Source of the DNA: Rubrivivax sp.
Lineage (GTDB): Bacteria; Pseudomonadota; Gammaproteobacteria; Burkholderiales; Burkholderiaceae_C
NCBI GenBank assembly: GCA_027483705.1
Contig: JAIXTY010000175.1
Coordinates: 1-33,648, forward strand
Direction: 5' to 3'
DNA length: 33,648 nt
The position numbers were made by a program, and so were the translations under genes. Every line of letters begins with the position of its first letter. The first letter of the stretch is position 1. The notes beneath the pieces were generated by a model. The model did not search any database. It was not told where the DNA came from and was given only the letters and a program-made list of their open reading frames with translations. Positions 9,666 through 18,033 of the stretch are shown in pieces.

Positions 9666-10135
9666 GTTCTGGGCGGTGGTGCCTCGGGGGCTTCAAGGGC
9701 GAGCTGGATGGCTCTGGGAATGCGGCGCGGGCGCAAGGTTCCGTGGTCGACGCAGCCGATGCGGATGTCGCCAGCGGCCAGCAGCGTGGCGCCGCGCCAG
9801 GCCTGCTGCACCAGGCGCATCGACGCGCTGCCGCGTTCGGCCAGCGCCACCGTGACGTCGAGCCGGTCGTCCAGCCGCGCCGGTGCGTGGTAGCGCAGGG
9901 CGGTCTCGGCGACCACGAAGATGGCGCCCTCGGCTTCGCGCAGCGCCTGCTGGTGCACGCCCAGGGCGCGAAGCCACTCGGTGCGCGCGCGCTCGAAGAA
10001 CTTCAGGTAGTTGGCGTAGAACACGATGCCGCCGGCGTCGGTGTCTTCCCAGTACACCCGCACCGGCCAACGGAACAGCACGCGGTCGGCGTCGGGGGCG
10101 GGCGCGGCGGAGTCCGCGGCAAGAGGCGCTGGCAT
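9662..10135 (-). CDS. ybgC: YbgC-type acyl-CoA thioesterase of the tol-pal operon
   Basis: This is a hot-dog-fold thioesterase of 157 residues, the usual first gene of tol-pal operons. The catalytic signature WEDTDAGGIVFYANYLKFFE has the active-site Asp33. I chose the ATG at 10135 because it gives normal family length; the frame is open upstream, but those residues are low-complexity and overlap the tssQ-like gene. A 56-base gap separates it from that gene; it holds a GGCGGGCC/GGCCCGCC hairpin (10153-10186) and a -10-like TATCAT (10145-10150), which may give this operon its own start. YbgC acts on short-chain or acyl-ACP substrates linked to phospholipid metabolism in other bacteria. Confidence 0.9.
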   Translation of the reverse strand: MPAPLAADSAAPAPDADRVLFRWPVRVYWEDTDAGGIVFYANYLKFFERARTEWLRALGVHQQALREAEGAIFVVAETALRYHAPARLDDRLDVTVALAERGSASMRLVQQAWRGATLLAAGDIRIGCVDHGTLRPRRIPRAIQLALEAPEAPPPRT

Positions 10136-10191
10136 GCGCGGGCGATGATAGCGGCGGGCCGCGTGCGCTCTGGCCATCGGCCCGCCGGCCG

Positions 10192-10584
10192 TCAGGGTGT
10201 GGTGGCCACCTTGCGCCAGACCGGACCCCACAGCGGATGGCCGGTCTCGGAGCGGTCGAGCGCAAACGCCGGGTCGGCGGCGCGTGCGGCGCGGAACGAG
10301 GCCTCGCATTCGGCCGGGCGTTCGCTGGTGCAGGCGATGAAGGCCAGCAGCTTGTGCGCGCTGGCGCGGTCGCGGCGGCTGGCCAGGCTGCCGGCCAGCG
10401 CGCGGCGCAAAGCCGCCTCGGCCACGCCGTACTGGCCATCGTCGTAGGCGCGCAGGCCCTCGACCAGCGCACGTTCGGCCGGCCGCTCCAGCAGCTCCGC
10501 CAGGCCCGACGGCGCCGGCTTCGGTGCCGCGCAGGCGGCCAGCAGCGCCGCGGCCGCGATGGTGCTCGCCCGGCGCAGCCTCAT
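10192..10584 (-). CDS. TssQ-like (T6SS-associated family) lipoprotein
   Basis: This is a 130-residue lipoprotein. The signal peptide ends in a lipobox LLAAC with lipidated Cys18, followed by a helical TPR-like region (LVEGLRAYDDGQYGVAEAALRRAL) and a C-terminal HPLWGPVWR motif. I recognise this pattern as the family called TssQ, usually seen near type VI secretion genes in Burkholderiales, often beside a kinase. No T6SS core gene is visible here. The ATG overlaps the kinase stop (ATGA at 10581-10584), so the two are almost certainly co-translated. The actual role is unknown; the name reflects family resemblance recalled from memory. Confidence 0.72.
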   Translation of the reverse strand: MRLRRASTIAAAALLAACAAPKPAPSGLAELLERPAERALVEGLRAYDDGQYGVAEAALRRALAGSLASRRDRASAHKLLAFIACTSERPAECEASFRAARAADPAFALDRSETGHPLWGPVWRKVATTP

Positions 10585-12317
10585 GGCACGAAGCGGTGGC
10601 GCAGCACGGTCACGCCATCGGCCTCGACCTGCACCGTGGCAGCCAGCGGCGGGAAGTCGGCGTTGCGCACGACGACCTGGTGCGTGCCGGCGGCGAGCGC
10701 GAGCCGCGTCAGCGGCGGCGCGGTGCCGACGACGCGGCCGTCGACCTCGACCTCGCCCCAGGGGCTGATGGCCAGCTGCAGCGTGCCGCTGGCGGCGGCC
10801 ACGGGGGCGGGCGTGGCCCCGGCGGCGGCGCCGGTCGGGGCCGTGGTGCTGGGGGGCAACGAGGTCGAACGGGTGCGGTTGCCCGACGACGTCGTGGCCG
10901 GCTGAGCCTGGCGTGGTGCCGGGTTCAGGGCCTGGTTCGGGGCCGGCCGTGCCTCGGGTGGTGTCGCGGCGGCGCTGGCGGCGGTGGACGAGGCCGGCGC
11001 ATCGACGGGCACCATGTGCGCCCCGGGCGCCGCGCCCGTCGCCGTCGCCGGCTCGATTGACGGCGCTGCACCCGAAACCGGCGCCTCGATGGCCGGGCCC
11101 GTGCGGCGCGCGGCCCCCACGGCCACGGCCAGCAGGGCGGCGCCGGCCATCGCGCCACCGGCCCACAGCAGCGCGCGCCGGCGCGGCGGCGCCCCGCGGC
11201 GCGATGCCGGGCGCGGCTCCGCCGGCCGCGCCGGCTGGCTGGCAGCGTGGCTGTCGAGCCATCGACGCAGGTCCATCGCCATCGCCAGTGCGCTGTGGTA
11301 GCGCTGCTCGGGGTCGCGCGCCATGGCCTTGGCGGCGATCGTCGAAAGCACACGCGGCACCTCGGGCCGCACCTCGTGGGCGGGTGCCGGGTGGTGCGTG
11401 AGGATGGCGGTGCTGATCTGCTCGACCGAATCGCCGCCGAAGGCGCGGCGGCCGGCCAGCAGCTCGTAGAACACGACGCCGAGCGCGTGGATGTCGGTGC
11501 GGGCGTCGACCGCGCGGCCTTCCAGTTGCTCGGGCGCCAGGTAGTGCGGCGAGCCGAGCACGAAGCCCTCGAGATGCGAGCTCGGCCGCCCATGCGCCAC
11601 GCGGGCGATGCCGAAGTCCAGCACCTTGGGCTTGTCGCGTTTGCCCAGGAAGATGTTGGCCGGCTTGATGTCGCAGTGCACGACGCCGCGCGCGTGCGCG
11701 TAGGCCAGCGCGTCGGCCACGCGGCGCACCAGCAGCGCCGCCTGCGCCGGCGTGGGTTGCCAGCCCGCGGTGAGCGCCTGCCGCAGGTCGCGGCCGTGCA
11801 GCCGCTCCATCGCGATGTACACGCCGTGCGCTGACAGCCCAGCGTCGTAGATGGTGACGATGTGCGGGTGGTTCAGGCCGGCCACCGCGCGCGCCTCGTT
11901 CAGGAACAGGCCGTCGAGCGCGACCCGCTCGCGCGGGTCGGTCTCGAACTGCAGCGTCTTCACGGCGACCACGCGCGACAGCAGCGGGTCCCAGGCCTCG
12001 TGCACCTGGCCCAGGCCGCCGCTGCCCAGCGGCCCCTTCAGGGCATAACGGCCGATGTGAGCGAGCGTCGGCCGCTGCTCGGCGGGCAGCATGGGTTCCA
12101 GGTCCGAGGGCGCGGGCTGGCTGTCGAGCAGCCCGGAGTCGCCCGGGTGCGGCTGCGAGTCGGCGGGCTGCGAGTCGTTCAGGCCCGAGTCCGGCGGGCG
12201 CGAGTCGGCGCCCGTGGGCAGCGAGGCCACGGTGGATGCGAACTCGTCGTCGCCGGCGACGCCGGACGAGCCGGTGCCAGGCCGCTGGAACAGGTTGTAG
12301 CCCACGATGACGGCCAC
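10581..12317 (-). CDS. Membrane Ser/Thr protein kinase with PEGA-like C-terminal domain
   Basis: This is a 578-residue Hanks-type kinase. The order is a Ser/Asp/Pro-rich leader (residues 1-85), a kinase domain (about 90-355), a membrane helix (about 382-401), a Pro/Ala-rich stalk, and a PEGA-like beta domain (about 505-578). The glycine loop is GSGGLG, the catalytic Lys is K120, its Glu partner E141, the magnesium-binding DFG is 234-236 and APE is 261-263. The catalytic loop reads HCDIKPAN (214-221): the Arg of the usual HRD is Cys215, which makes it a non-RD kinase. The start is GTG at 12317 with no clear ribosome site. It is coupled to the TssQ-like lipoprotein and sits upstream of ybgC-tolQRA. 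Targets are unknown; envelope or secretion control is inference. Confidence 0.88.
   Translation of the reverse strand: MAVIVGYNLFQRPGTGSSGVAGDDEFASTVASLPTGADSRPPDSGLNDSQPADSQPHPGDSGLLDSQPAPSDLEPMLPAEQRPTLAHIGRYALKGPLGSGGLGQVHEAWDPLLSRVVAVKTLQFETDPRERVALDGLFLNEARAVAGLNHPHIVTIYDAGLSAHGVYIAMERLHGRDLRQALTAGWQPTPAQAALLVRRVADALAYAHARGVVHCDIKPANIFLGKRDKPKVLDFGIARVAHGRPSSHLEGFVLGSPHYLAPEQLEGRAVDARTDIHALGVVFYELLAGRRAFGGDSVEQISTAILTHHPAPAHEVRPEVPRVLSTIAAKAMARDPEQRYHSALAMAMDLRRWLDSHAASQPARPAEPRPASRRGAPPRRRALLWAGGAMAGAALLAVAVGAARRTGPAIEAPVSGAAPSIEPATATGAAPGAHMVPVDAPASSTAASAAATPPEARPAPNQALNPAPRQAQPATTSSGNRTRSTSLPPSTTAPTGAAAGATPAPVAAASGTLQLAISPWGEVEVDGRVVGTAPPLTRLALAAGTHQVVVRNADFPPLAATVQVEADGVTVLRHRFVP
12111..12206 (-). 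repeat. 15-base (pentapeptide) repeats in the kinase leader
   Basis: The kinase leader has Asp-Ser pairs at residues 38, 43, 48, 53, 60 and 65. They are spaced five residues apart except for one gap of seven, and form units such as DSQPA, DSGLN and DSGLL. At the DNA level GAGTC recurs every 15 bases on the plus strand (12157, 12172, 12187, 12202). It could be a tract of phosphorylation sites or simply a flexible spacer. Confidence 0.75.
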
Positions 12318-12442
12318 TGTAAGCGGCGATCCACGCCGTTCAGCCGCCGAAAAGCGCTGCCAAAGCCGGCAAACGTGGGTCTCGGCCGGGCAATGGCGAG
12401 CGTCGGTGTCTGCGGTGAGGGGACGTTACCGCCCGGCGCGGT

Positions 12443-13639
12443 TCAGCGCAGTTCGCGGCGCAGGCGCTCGATCGCCGTGTGCAGTGTCGGCAGGCTGCTG
12501 GCGAACGACAGCCGCACGTAGCGCTCGGCCGCGTGCGGGCCGAAGTCGCGGCCCGGCGTCAGCGCGACATGGGCGTTTTGCATCAGGCGCTGGCAGAAGG
12601 CCCAGCTGCTGTCGGCGTGGCGCGAGCAGTCGAACCACGCGTAGAACGCGCCGTCGGGCATCACGGGCACGGGCAGGCCGAGCGCCTCGAGGGCCGGCAC
12701 GACAAAGTCGCGGCGGCGCCGGAACTCGGCGCGGCGGCGCTCGTACTCGGCCAGCGAGTCGGGCTCGAAGCAGGCCAGCGCGGCGTGCTGCGCCAGCGTG
12801 CTGGGGCAGATGTAGAGGTTCTGCGCCAGCCGCTCCACCGGCCCCACCAGCCATGGCGGCAGCACCAGCCAGCCCAGGCGCCAGCCGGTCATGCCGAAGT
12901 ATTTGCTGAAGCTGTTGATGCTGACGATGTCGTCGCCGCCGGGCAGGCCCAGGGCGGTGTGGCTGTAGCGCTCGTCGTAGCTCAGGCCGAGGTAGATCTC
13001 GTCGACCAGGGTCACGCCGCCGCGCTCGGCCACGGCGGCGGCGATGGCGGCCATCTCGGCCGGATCGATGGACGTGCCCGTGGGGTTGCCGGGGCTGGCC
13101 AGCAGCACGCCTCGCGTGGCCGGCGTCCAGGCCGCGCGCACGCCGGCGGCGTCGAGCTGGAAGCGCGCCCCGGGCCCGGCCGGCAGCAGCCGGGCCGTGG
13201 CGCCGGTGGCGGCGACGAAGTGGCGGTTGCAGGGATAGCTCGGGTCCGGCATGAGCACCTCGTCACCGGCCTCGAACAAGGCCATGCAGACGAGCTGCAG
13301 CGCCGCCGAGGCCCCCGCGGTGACCACGATGCGCCCGGGATCGACCGCGACGCCGAAGCGCTGGCCGTACCAGGCGGCGATGCGGCGGCGCAGCGGCTCC
13401 AGGCCCGTGGCCTGCGTGTACTGGGTGCGGCCGCCGGCCAGGGCCGCGGCCGCGGCGGCCTGCACGGCCGACGCGGCGGTGAAGTCGGGCTCGCCTATGT
13501 TGAGGAACACCATCGGCTCGCCGCCCTGGGCGGGATCGCAGGCCGGCGATTCGGCGATGCGCTGCGCCGCCTTGGCCAGCTCCATCACGTAGAACGGCTC
13601 GATGTGCTCGAGCCGGCCGGCCAGCCGCGGGGTGCCCAT
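12443..13639 (-). CDS. PLP-dependent class I/II aminotransferase
   Basis: This is a 398-residue fold-type I aminotransferase. PLP-binding features are visible: SPGNPTG with Asn185, Asp213 in LVDEIY, and the Schiff-base lysine K246 in SFSKYFGMTGWRLGW. The start chosen is the ATG at 13639, 8 bases after the nusB stop; the frame is open upstream but that is the nusB region. The gene regularly follows ribH-nusB in Burkholderiales. The amino-acid substrate cannot be told from motifs alone; aspartate- or alanine-type aminotransferases are both possible. About 125 bases separate its stop from the kinase start, and I saw no clear terminator there. Confidence 0.9.
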   Translation of the reverse strand: MGTPRLAGRLEHIEPFYVMELAKAAQRIAESPACDPAQGGEPMVFLNIGEPDFTAASAVQAAAAAALAGGRTQYTQATGLEPLRRRIAAWYGQRFGVAVDPGRIVVTAGASAALQLVCMALFEAGDEVLMPDPSYPCNRHFVAATGATARLLPAGPGARFQLDAAGVRAAWTPATRGVLLASPGNPTGTSIDPAEMAAIAAAVAERGGVTLVDEIYLGLSYDERYSHTALGLPGGDDIVSINSFSKYFGMTGWRLGWLVLPPWLVGPVERLAQNLYICPSTLAQHAALACFEPDSLAEYERRRAEFRRRRDFVVPALEALGLPVPVMPDGAFYAWFDCSRHADSSWAFCQRLMQNAHVALTPGRDFGPHAAERYVRLSFASSLPTLHTAIERLRRELR

Positions 13640-13647
13640 GCCGGGGG

Positions 13648-14142
13648 TCAGCCTGCCCGGCGGGCGCGGCCGGCGGCTGCCTCGTCGGGGCGCAGCTGCG
13701 CCGCGCACTTGTCGAGCACGCCGTTGACGTACTTGTGGCCGTCGGTGCCGCCGAAGGCCTTGGCCAGCTCGACGGCCTCGTTGATGGCCACGCGGTAAGG
13801 GATCTCGATGCAGCGCGCGAGTTCGAAGCAGCCGATCAGCAGTGCCGCGTGCTCCACCGGCGACAGCTGCGAGGTCTTGCGGTCGACGTGGCGGGCGAGC
13901 ACGGCGTCCAGCGTCGCGGCCTCCTCGATGCAGCCGTGCAGCAGCGCGTCGAAGTGGGCGCGATCGCACTTGTCGAAGTGCTCCAGCTGCGCGATGTGGG
14001 TCTCGACCTCACCCACGGGCGCGGCCGACACCAGCCACTGGTACAGGCCCTGCAGCGCGAACTCGCGCGAGCGGCGGCGGGCGGAGCGCGGCGCTGCGCG
14101 GCGGGCCGGGGGCGCCGGCGGGGCCGGGGTGTCGGTGCTCAC
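13648..14142 (-). CDS. nusB: Transcription antitermination factor NusB
   Basis: This is a 164-residue NusB, an RNA-binding helical protein that works with NusE/S10 at boxA in rRNA antitermination. A basic, Pro-rich leader of about 25 residues precedes the conserved [12 protein letters not shown]. The C-terminal core [28 protein letters not shown] is intact. The start is GTG at 14142, overlapping the ribH TGA as GTGA. The ribH-nusB pair is a standard proteobacterial arrangement. Confidence 0.95.
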   Translation of the reverse strand: MSTDTPAPPAPPARRAAPRSARRRSREFALQGLYQWLVSAAPVGEVETHIAQLEHFDKCDRAHFDALLHGCIEEAATLDAVLARHVDRKTSQLSPVEHAALLIGCFELARCIEIPYRVAINEAVELAKAFGGTDGHKYVNGVLDKCAAQLRPDEAAAGRARRAG

Positions 14143-14615
14143 GAGAGGTCTTCCATCAGATTGGCCATTTCCACCGCCACGCGGGCGGCATCGCGGCCCT
14201 TGTCCTCGGCGCGGGCCCAGGCCTGGGCCTCGTCCTCGACCGTGAGGATGGCGTTGGCCACCGGCACCAGGTGATCGAGCGCGACGCGCGTGACGCCGGC
14301 GCCGCTTTCGTTGCAGACGAGCTCGAAGTGGTAGGTCTCGCCGCGGATCACGCAGCCCAGCGCGATGAGCGCGTCGAAGTCGCCGCTGTCGGCCATGGCC
14401 TTCAGCGCCACCGGGATCTCCAGCGCACCGGGCACGCTGACGTGGCGGATGTCGGCCTCGTCGACCTCGAGGCGTTCAAGCTCGGCCAGGCAGGCCTCGG
14501 CGAGCTTCTTCGTGATGGCGTCGTTGAAGCGGGCGCGCACGATGCCGATGCGCAGGCCTTCGCCGACGAGGCTGCCGCTGTCTTCGGCCAGGCGGCCCTG
14601 GTCAGCGCCCTGCAT
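14139..14615 (-). CDS. ribH: 6,7-dimethyl-8-ribityllumazine synthase RibH
   Basis: This is a 158-residue lumazine synthase, which condenses 5-amino-6-ribitylaminouracil with 3,4-dihydroxy-2-butanone 4-phosphate. The substrate loops are visible: RFN (29-31), PGALEIP (62-68) and [12 protein letters not shown] (87-98) with the catalytic His96. It lies 50 bases after ribBA and overlaps nusB by translational coupling. Length is normal for the family. The product would be used by riboflavin synthase (RibE), whose gene is not in this window. Confidence 0.96.
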   Translation of the reverse strand: MQGADQGRLAEDSGSLVGEGLRIGIVRARFNDAITKKLAEACLAELERLEVDEADIRHVSVPGALEIPVALKAMADSGDFDALIALGCVIRGETYHFELVCNESGAGVTRVALDHLVPVANAILTVEDEAQAWARAEDKGRDAARVAVEMANLMEDLS

Positions 14616-14665
14616 GGCCGCGGGGCCGGCGGGTGCCGGCCGGGAAAGTGTGGTGATTCATGGAT

Positions 14666-15763
14666 TCAGGTTCCGGCGGCGACGAAGCCGCTGATCTCGA
14701 GACCGTAGCCGGCCATGCTGGGCATGCGGCGCGGGCTGCCGAGCAGGCGCATGCGGCGCACGCCAAGCTCGCGCAGGATCTGCGCGCCGACGCCGTAGGT
14801 GCGCAGGTCCATCTGGGCCTTGGGCGGCGGCGGCGAGGGCGTGTCGCCCAGCAGGGTGGGCAGCAGCGCACGCGCGTCGCCGCTGGCGTTCAGCAGCACG
14901 GCCACGCCGGCGGGCGCGCGCTGCAGCGCCTGCAGCGCCTGGGCCAGGGGCCAGGAGTGGCCGCCGCCGCGGGCATCGAGCAGGTCGAGCGCGGTGAAGG
15001 GCTCGTGCACGCGCACCAGCACCTCGTCCTGAGGCTGCCAGCGGCCGTGGCGCAGCGCCAGGTGCAGGCCGCCGCCCTTGTCGCGGAAGGCCAGGCATTC
15101 GAACTCGCCCTGGGGCGTAAGCAGCGCGCGCGACCCGATCCGCTCGATCAGCGTCTCGTTGCGGCTGCGGTAGCCGATGAGGTCGGCGATCGTGCCGATC
15201 TTCAGGCCATGCTCGCGCGCAAAGACTTCGAGGTCGGGCAGGCGTGCCATCGTGCCGTCTTCGTTCATCACCTCGCAGATGACGGCGGCGGGCGAGAGCC
15301 CGGCCATGGCCGCGAGGTCGCAGCCCGCCTCCGTGTGGCCGGCGCGCATGAGCACGCCCCCGTCCTGCGCCTGCAGCGGGAAGATGTGGCCGGGCTGGAC
15401 GAGGTCGGCCGGCCGGGCGTCGCGCGCCACCGCGGCCTGCACGGTGCGTGCGCGGTCGGCGGCGCTGATGCCGGTGGTCACGCCCGTGGCGGCCTCGATG
15501 GACACCGTGAAGGCCGTGCCGTGTTGCGTGCCGTTGCGCGTGGTCATCGGCGGCAGCTGCAGCCGCTCGCAGCGCTCGCGGGTCAGCGTCAGGCAGATCA
15601 GGCCGCGCGCGTGGCGCGCCATGAAGTTGATGGCTTCGGGCGTGACGTGCTCGGCGGCGAGCACGAGGTCGCCTTCGTTTTCGCGGTCTTCCTCGTCGAC
15701 GAGGATCACCATGCGGCCGGCCGCCAGCTCGGCGACCAGCTCGGGAACGGGTGCTATGGGCAT
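14666..15763 (-). CDS. ribBA: RibBA-type protein: active DHBP synthase with degenerate GTP cyclohydrolase II domain (RibBX)
   Basis: The 365-residue protein begins with a normal 3,4-dihydroxy-2-butanone 4-phosphate synthase domain (about 1-200), showing [11 protein letters not shown], the TTRNGT-type loop and [12 protein letters not shown]. The C-terminal half (about 210-365) is shaped like GTP cyclohydrolase II but lacks the zinc-binding Cys cluster: the HSEC...RCDCG region reads [20 protein letters not shown] with no Cys. Only the structural tail ([15 protein letters not shown]...GYGLEI) is kept. It is therefore predicted to make only the butanone phosphate, as in the proteobacterial RibBX variant, and a separate RibA is needed. 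The start is the ATG at 15763. Confidence 0.92.
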   Translation of the reverse strand: MPIAPVPELVAELAAGRMVILVDEEDRENEGDLVLAAEHVTPEAINFMARHARGLICLTLTRERCERLQLPPMTTRNGTQHGTAFTVSIEAATGVTTGISAADRARTVQAAVARDARPADLVQPGHIFPLQAQDGGVLMRAGHTEAGCDLAAMAGLSPAAVICEVMNEDGTMARLPDLEVFAREHGLKIGTIADLIGYRSRNETLIERIGSRALLTPQGEFECLAFRDKGGGLHLALRHGRWQPQDEVLVRVHEPFTALDLLDARGGGHSWPLAQALQALQRAPAGVAVLLNASGDARALLPTLLGDTPSPPPPKAQMDLRTYGVGAQILRELGVRRMRLLGSPRRMPSMAGYGLEISGFVAAGT

Positions 15764-15785
15764 GCGCGATTCTAGGCGGGGCCCC

Positions 15786-15818
15786 AAAAGCACCACGGCG
15801 GCCCGAGGGCCGCCGTGG
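15786..15818 (-). terminator. Intrinsic terminator after the PEP-CTERM gene
   Basis: A perfect 12-bp inverted repeat (CCACGGCGGCCC at 15793-15804 with GGGCCGCCGTGG at 15807-15818) lies just after the PEP-CTERM stop. Reading on the minus strand it is followed, after a few bases, by TTTT (15786-15789). It would end the PEP-CTERM transcript before ribBA, separating the two. Confidence 0.7.
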
Positions 15819-15840
15819 ATGGGAGCGATTCGCCCGGCGC

Positions 15841-16674
15841 TCAGACGCGGCGGCGAAGCAGCGACAGGCCGGCCAGGGCCGCGCCCAGCAGCGCGAGCGT
15901 GCCGGGGGCGGGCACCGGCGTCGGCGCCGTGCGCGGCGCGGCGACCACGGTGAAGCTGTCGAAGGCGAACACGTCGGCGTCGACGAGGCGCGTCGGGGCC
16001 GTCGCGGGCGCGAACGAGCGGAAGCGAACGCCACGGAACCACTGGCTGCTGTCGGTTTCGCTGGCGGTGACGCCGAAGTACAGCACCGAGCCATCGGCCT
16101 CGGTGCCGACGATGGCACCGCTGGGCGTCAGCGTGGCCAGCACGGTGGGGTCACCCGGCAGGCCGCCCAGGATCTCGAGTTCCAGCACGCCGCCGAAGTC
16201 GCCCACGTCGACCCCGAAGAAGCCGAACTTCACGACCGGGTTATCGAACCACAGCTCGAAGGTGGCGCCACCGCTGGTGGCGCGGGTTTCCCAGTACTTG
16301 CGGCCCATGCTCGCAGGGTCGGCCGAGACGCTGTAGCGGCCTTCCGAGGTGGTGCCCGCGGGCAGCTCGACGATCTTGCCGGCCGTGCCGGTGAGTCGCG
16401 CCACGACGGCGGTGTCGCCGCTGCCGAACGAGATGTCCAGCGGCCCGGTCGTGCCCGCCGTGAAGCCTTCGAAGTCCTGCACCTGCGGCATGCCGTCGCC
16501 GAAGAAACTGCTCCGGGCTTCCAGCGCGGCTTCGAAGTTCGTCAGCGGCTTGTCCGGGTCGGTGCTGCCGCTCTGGCCGTAGCTGACCCCGTAGGAGACC
16601 GTGTACGCCTGGGCCGACTGCAGGCCTGCCAATCCAACGAGTGCCACCGCTGCGGTGATGATGTTCTTGATCAC
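15841..16674 (-). CDS. PEP-CTERM sorting-domain exported protein
   Basis: This is a 277-residue secreted protein of unknown function. It has a signal peptide (cleavage after QSAQA, about residue 23), a beta-rich body of about 220 residues (phrases such as [19 protein letters not shown]), and a C-terminal sorting tail: [17 protein letters not shown] followed by RRRV. The PEP motif is the PAPG variant. Such tails are processed by exosortase, whose gene is not in this window, and the proteins are linked to exopolysaccharide or biofilm. The GTG start at 16674 has GGAG 9 bases upstream and gives a clean signal peptide. It stands between ribD and ribBA with its own promoter and terminator. Confidence 0.88.
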   Translation of the reverse strand: MIKNIITAAVALVGLAGLQSAQAYTVSYGVSYGQSGSTDPDKPLTNFEAALEARSSFFGDGMPQVQDFEGFTAGTTGPLDISFGSGDTAVVARLTGTAGKIVELPAGTTSEGRYSVSADPASMGRKYWETRATSGGATFELWFDNPVVKFGFFGVDVGDFGGVLELEILGGLPGDPTVLATLTPSGAIVGTEADGSVLYFGVTASETDSSQWFRGVRFRSFAPATAPTRLVDADVFAFDSFTVVAAPRTAPTPVPAPGTLALLGAALAGLSLLRRRV

Positions 16675-16740
16675 GTGAGACTCCAGATGTCCGACCGTCA
16701 CTGGTAACTGTTCGTTTTCAGTCGGCTTGTACCCCAACTG

Positions 16741-16757
16741 ATGCAGCTTCCGTGCCA
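16741..16757 (-). promoter_or_regulatory. Sigma-54 (-24/-12) promoter of the PEP-CTERM gene
   Basis: On the minus strand the sequence is TGGCACGGAAGCTGCAT. GG is at 16756-16755 and GC at 16744-16743 with exactly ten bases between them, and it matches the consensus TGGCACG-N4-TTGCA in all but one position. The start point would be near 16731, giving a leader of about 57 bases before the GTG. The sequence is in the spacer between ribD and the PEP-CTERM gene. PEP-CTERM genes in other bacteria are known to be controlled by the PrsK/PrsR sigma-54 system; control by it here is inference. Confidence 0.75.
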
Positions 16758-16828
16758 CGAAGCCGCTGTTGAGATGCAAGCCCTTGATTTCCTTGGGATT
16801 GTGCAGGCCGCACCGCGTGTCCTCCATC

Positions 16829-16857
16829 CCCGGACCCTGGGGTGCTGTAAGTCCGGG
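16829..16857 (-). other. Imperfect hairpin in the ribD-PEP-CTERM spacer
   Basis: CCCGGAC (16829-16835) and GTCCGGG (16851-16857) form a 7-bp inverted repeat with a 15-base loop just after the ribD stop. There is no T-run, so it is a weak terminator or an activator-site candidate upstream of the sigma-54 promoter. Confidence 0.25.
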
Positions 16858-16880
16858 CGACACGGGCAGACGAGGGGGGG

Positions 16881-18017
16881 TCACGTTGCACGCAGGGCGC
16901 GCAGGCGGAGGTCCTGGCCCGCCGGCTGACAGTCGATCCAGCGCCAGGTTGCGTCGCCGGTGAGCGCCCGGCTGCCGAACTCTGCGGGCAGGTCGGCCAG
17001 CGCACGCCCCTGGCCCAGCAGCTTGGGGGCGAGGTAGAGCAGGCATTCGTCGACCCAGCCCGCCGCCAGGAAGGCGCCGGCGAGCACCGCCCCGGCCTCG
17101 ACGTGCAATTCGTTGATGCCGCGGCCGGCCAGCGCGGCCAGCAACGCGGCCAGATCGACGCCGGACTGGCCGACGCCGGGCGGGGCGGGTGCCAGCTGCA
17201 GCAACTCGGCGCCGGCGGCCTGCAGGGCCTGCGCCCGGTCGTCCGGTGGCGTCGTGCCCACCACGAGCACGCGGCCTGGCGACGCCAGCAGGCGTGCGGT
17301 CGGCGGCGTGCGCCAGTGCGAGTCGAGCACGATGCGCAGCGGCTGGGCCGGCGTCGGCACCAGGCGCACGTCGAGGCGGGGATCGTCGGCCAGGACCGTG
17401 CCGATGCCGGTGAGCACCGCGCCGGCGCGCCGCCGCCAGGCGTGGCCGTCGGCGCGTGCCGCTTCGCCCGTGATCCACTGGCTGCGGCCGTCCGGCAGCG
17501 CCGTGCGGCCGTCCATCGACGCGGCCAGCTTCAGGCGCACCCAGGGCCGCCCACGCTCGAAGCGCGAGAAGAAGCCGATGTTCAGCTCGCGACAGGCTGC
17601 CTGTTCGGCGGGCTCGGCCATCGCCACCGCGATGCCAGCCGCGCGCAGCCGCGCCAGCCCCTGGCCCGCCACCTGGGGGTTCGGATCCACCGCGCCGACG
17701 ACGACACGGCCGATGCCTGCCCGCACCAGGGCGTCGCAGCAAGGCGGCGTGCGGCCGTGGTGGGCGCAGGGCTCCAGCGTCACCCAGGCCGTGGCGCCGC
17801 GGACCTCGAGGCCTGCCGTGGCCGCATCGTGCAGGGCCATGACCTCGGCGTGCGCCTCGCCCGCCCGCTGCGTGGCGCCCTGGCCCAGCACTCGCCCGTC
17901 GGGCCATCCGATGACGCAGCCGACACGGGGATTGGGCTCGGTGAGGCCCACGCTGGTCGCCGCCAGTGCCAGCGCCTGCTGCAGGCGCAGCCGGTCGAGG
18001 TCGTCTGGCTCGCTCAA
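16881..18017 (-). CDS. ribD: Bifunctional riboflavin deaminase/reductase RibD
   Basis: This is a 378-residue RibD that deaminates and then reduces the pyrimidine intermediate of riboflavin synthesis. The deaminase half has zinc ligands His56 (HAE), Cys84 and Cys93 in PCAHHGRTPPC. The reductase half starts around residue 150 with RPWVRLKLAASMDGRTALPDG and includes HVEAGAVLAGAFL. The start is TTG at 18017, supported by GGGAGG (18023-18028) 5 bases upstream and by placement 16 bases after the pilV stop; an ATG at 18034 is out of frame. It appears to be transcribed with the pilin genes. The riboflavin synthase gene ribE, often next to it, is missing here. Confidence 0.94.
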   Translation of the reverse strand: MSEPDDLDRLRLQQALALAATSVGLTEPNPRVGCVIGWPDGRVLGQGATQRAGEAHAEVMALHDAATAGLEVRGATAWVTLEPCAHHGRTPPCCDALVRAGIGRVVVGAVDPNPQVAGQGLARLRAAGIAVAMAEPAEQAACRELNIGFFSRFERGRPWVRLKLAASMDGRTALPDGRSQWITGEAARADGHAWRRRAGAVLTGIGTVLADDPRLDVRLVPTPAQPLRIVLDSHWRTPPTARLLASPGRVLVVGTTPPDDRAQALQAAGAELLQLAPAPPGVGQSGVDLAALLAALAGRGINELHVEAGAVLAGAFLAAGWVDECLLYLAPKLLGQGRALADLPAEFGSRALTGDATWRWIDCQPAGQDLRLRALRAT

Positions 18018-18033
18018 GCCCGCCTCCCGGCCA

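Noticed and set aside
10145-10150. -10-like TATCAT just before ybgC
   Set aside because: It has no partner -35 at a normal distance, and would give an almost leaderless transcript; mentioned with ybgC but not called as a promoter.
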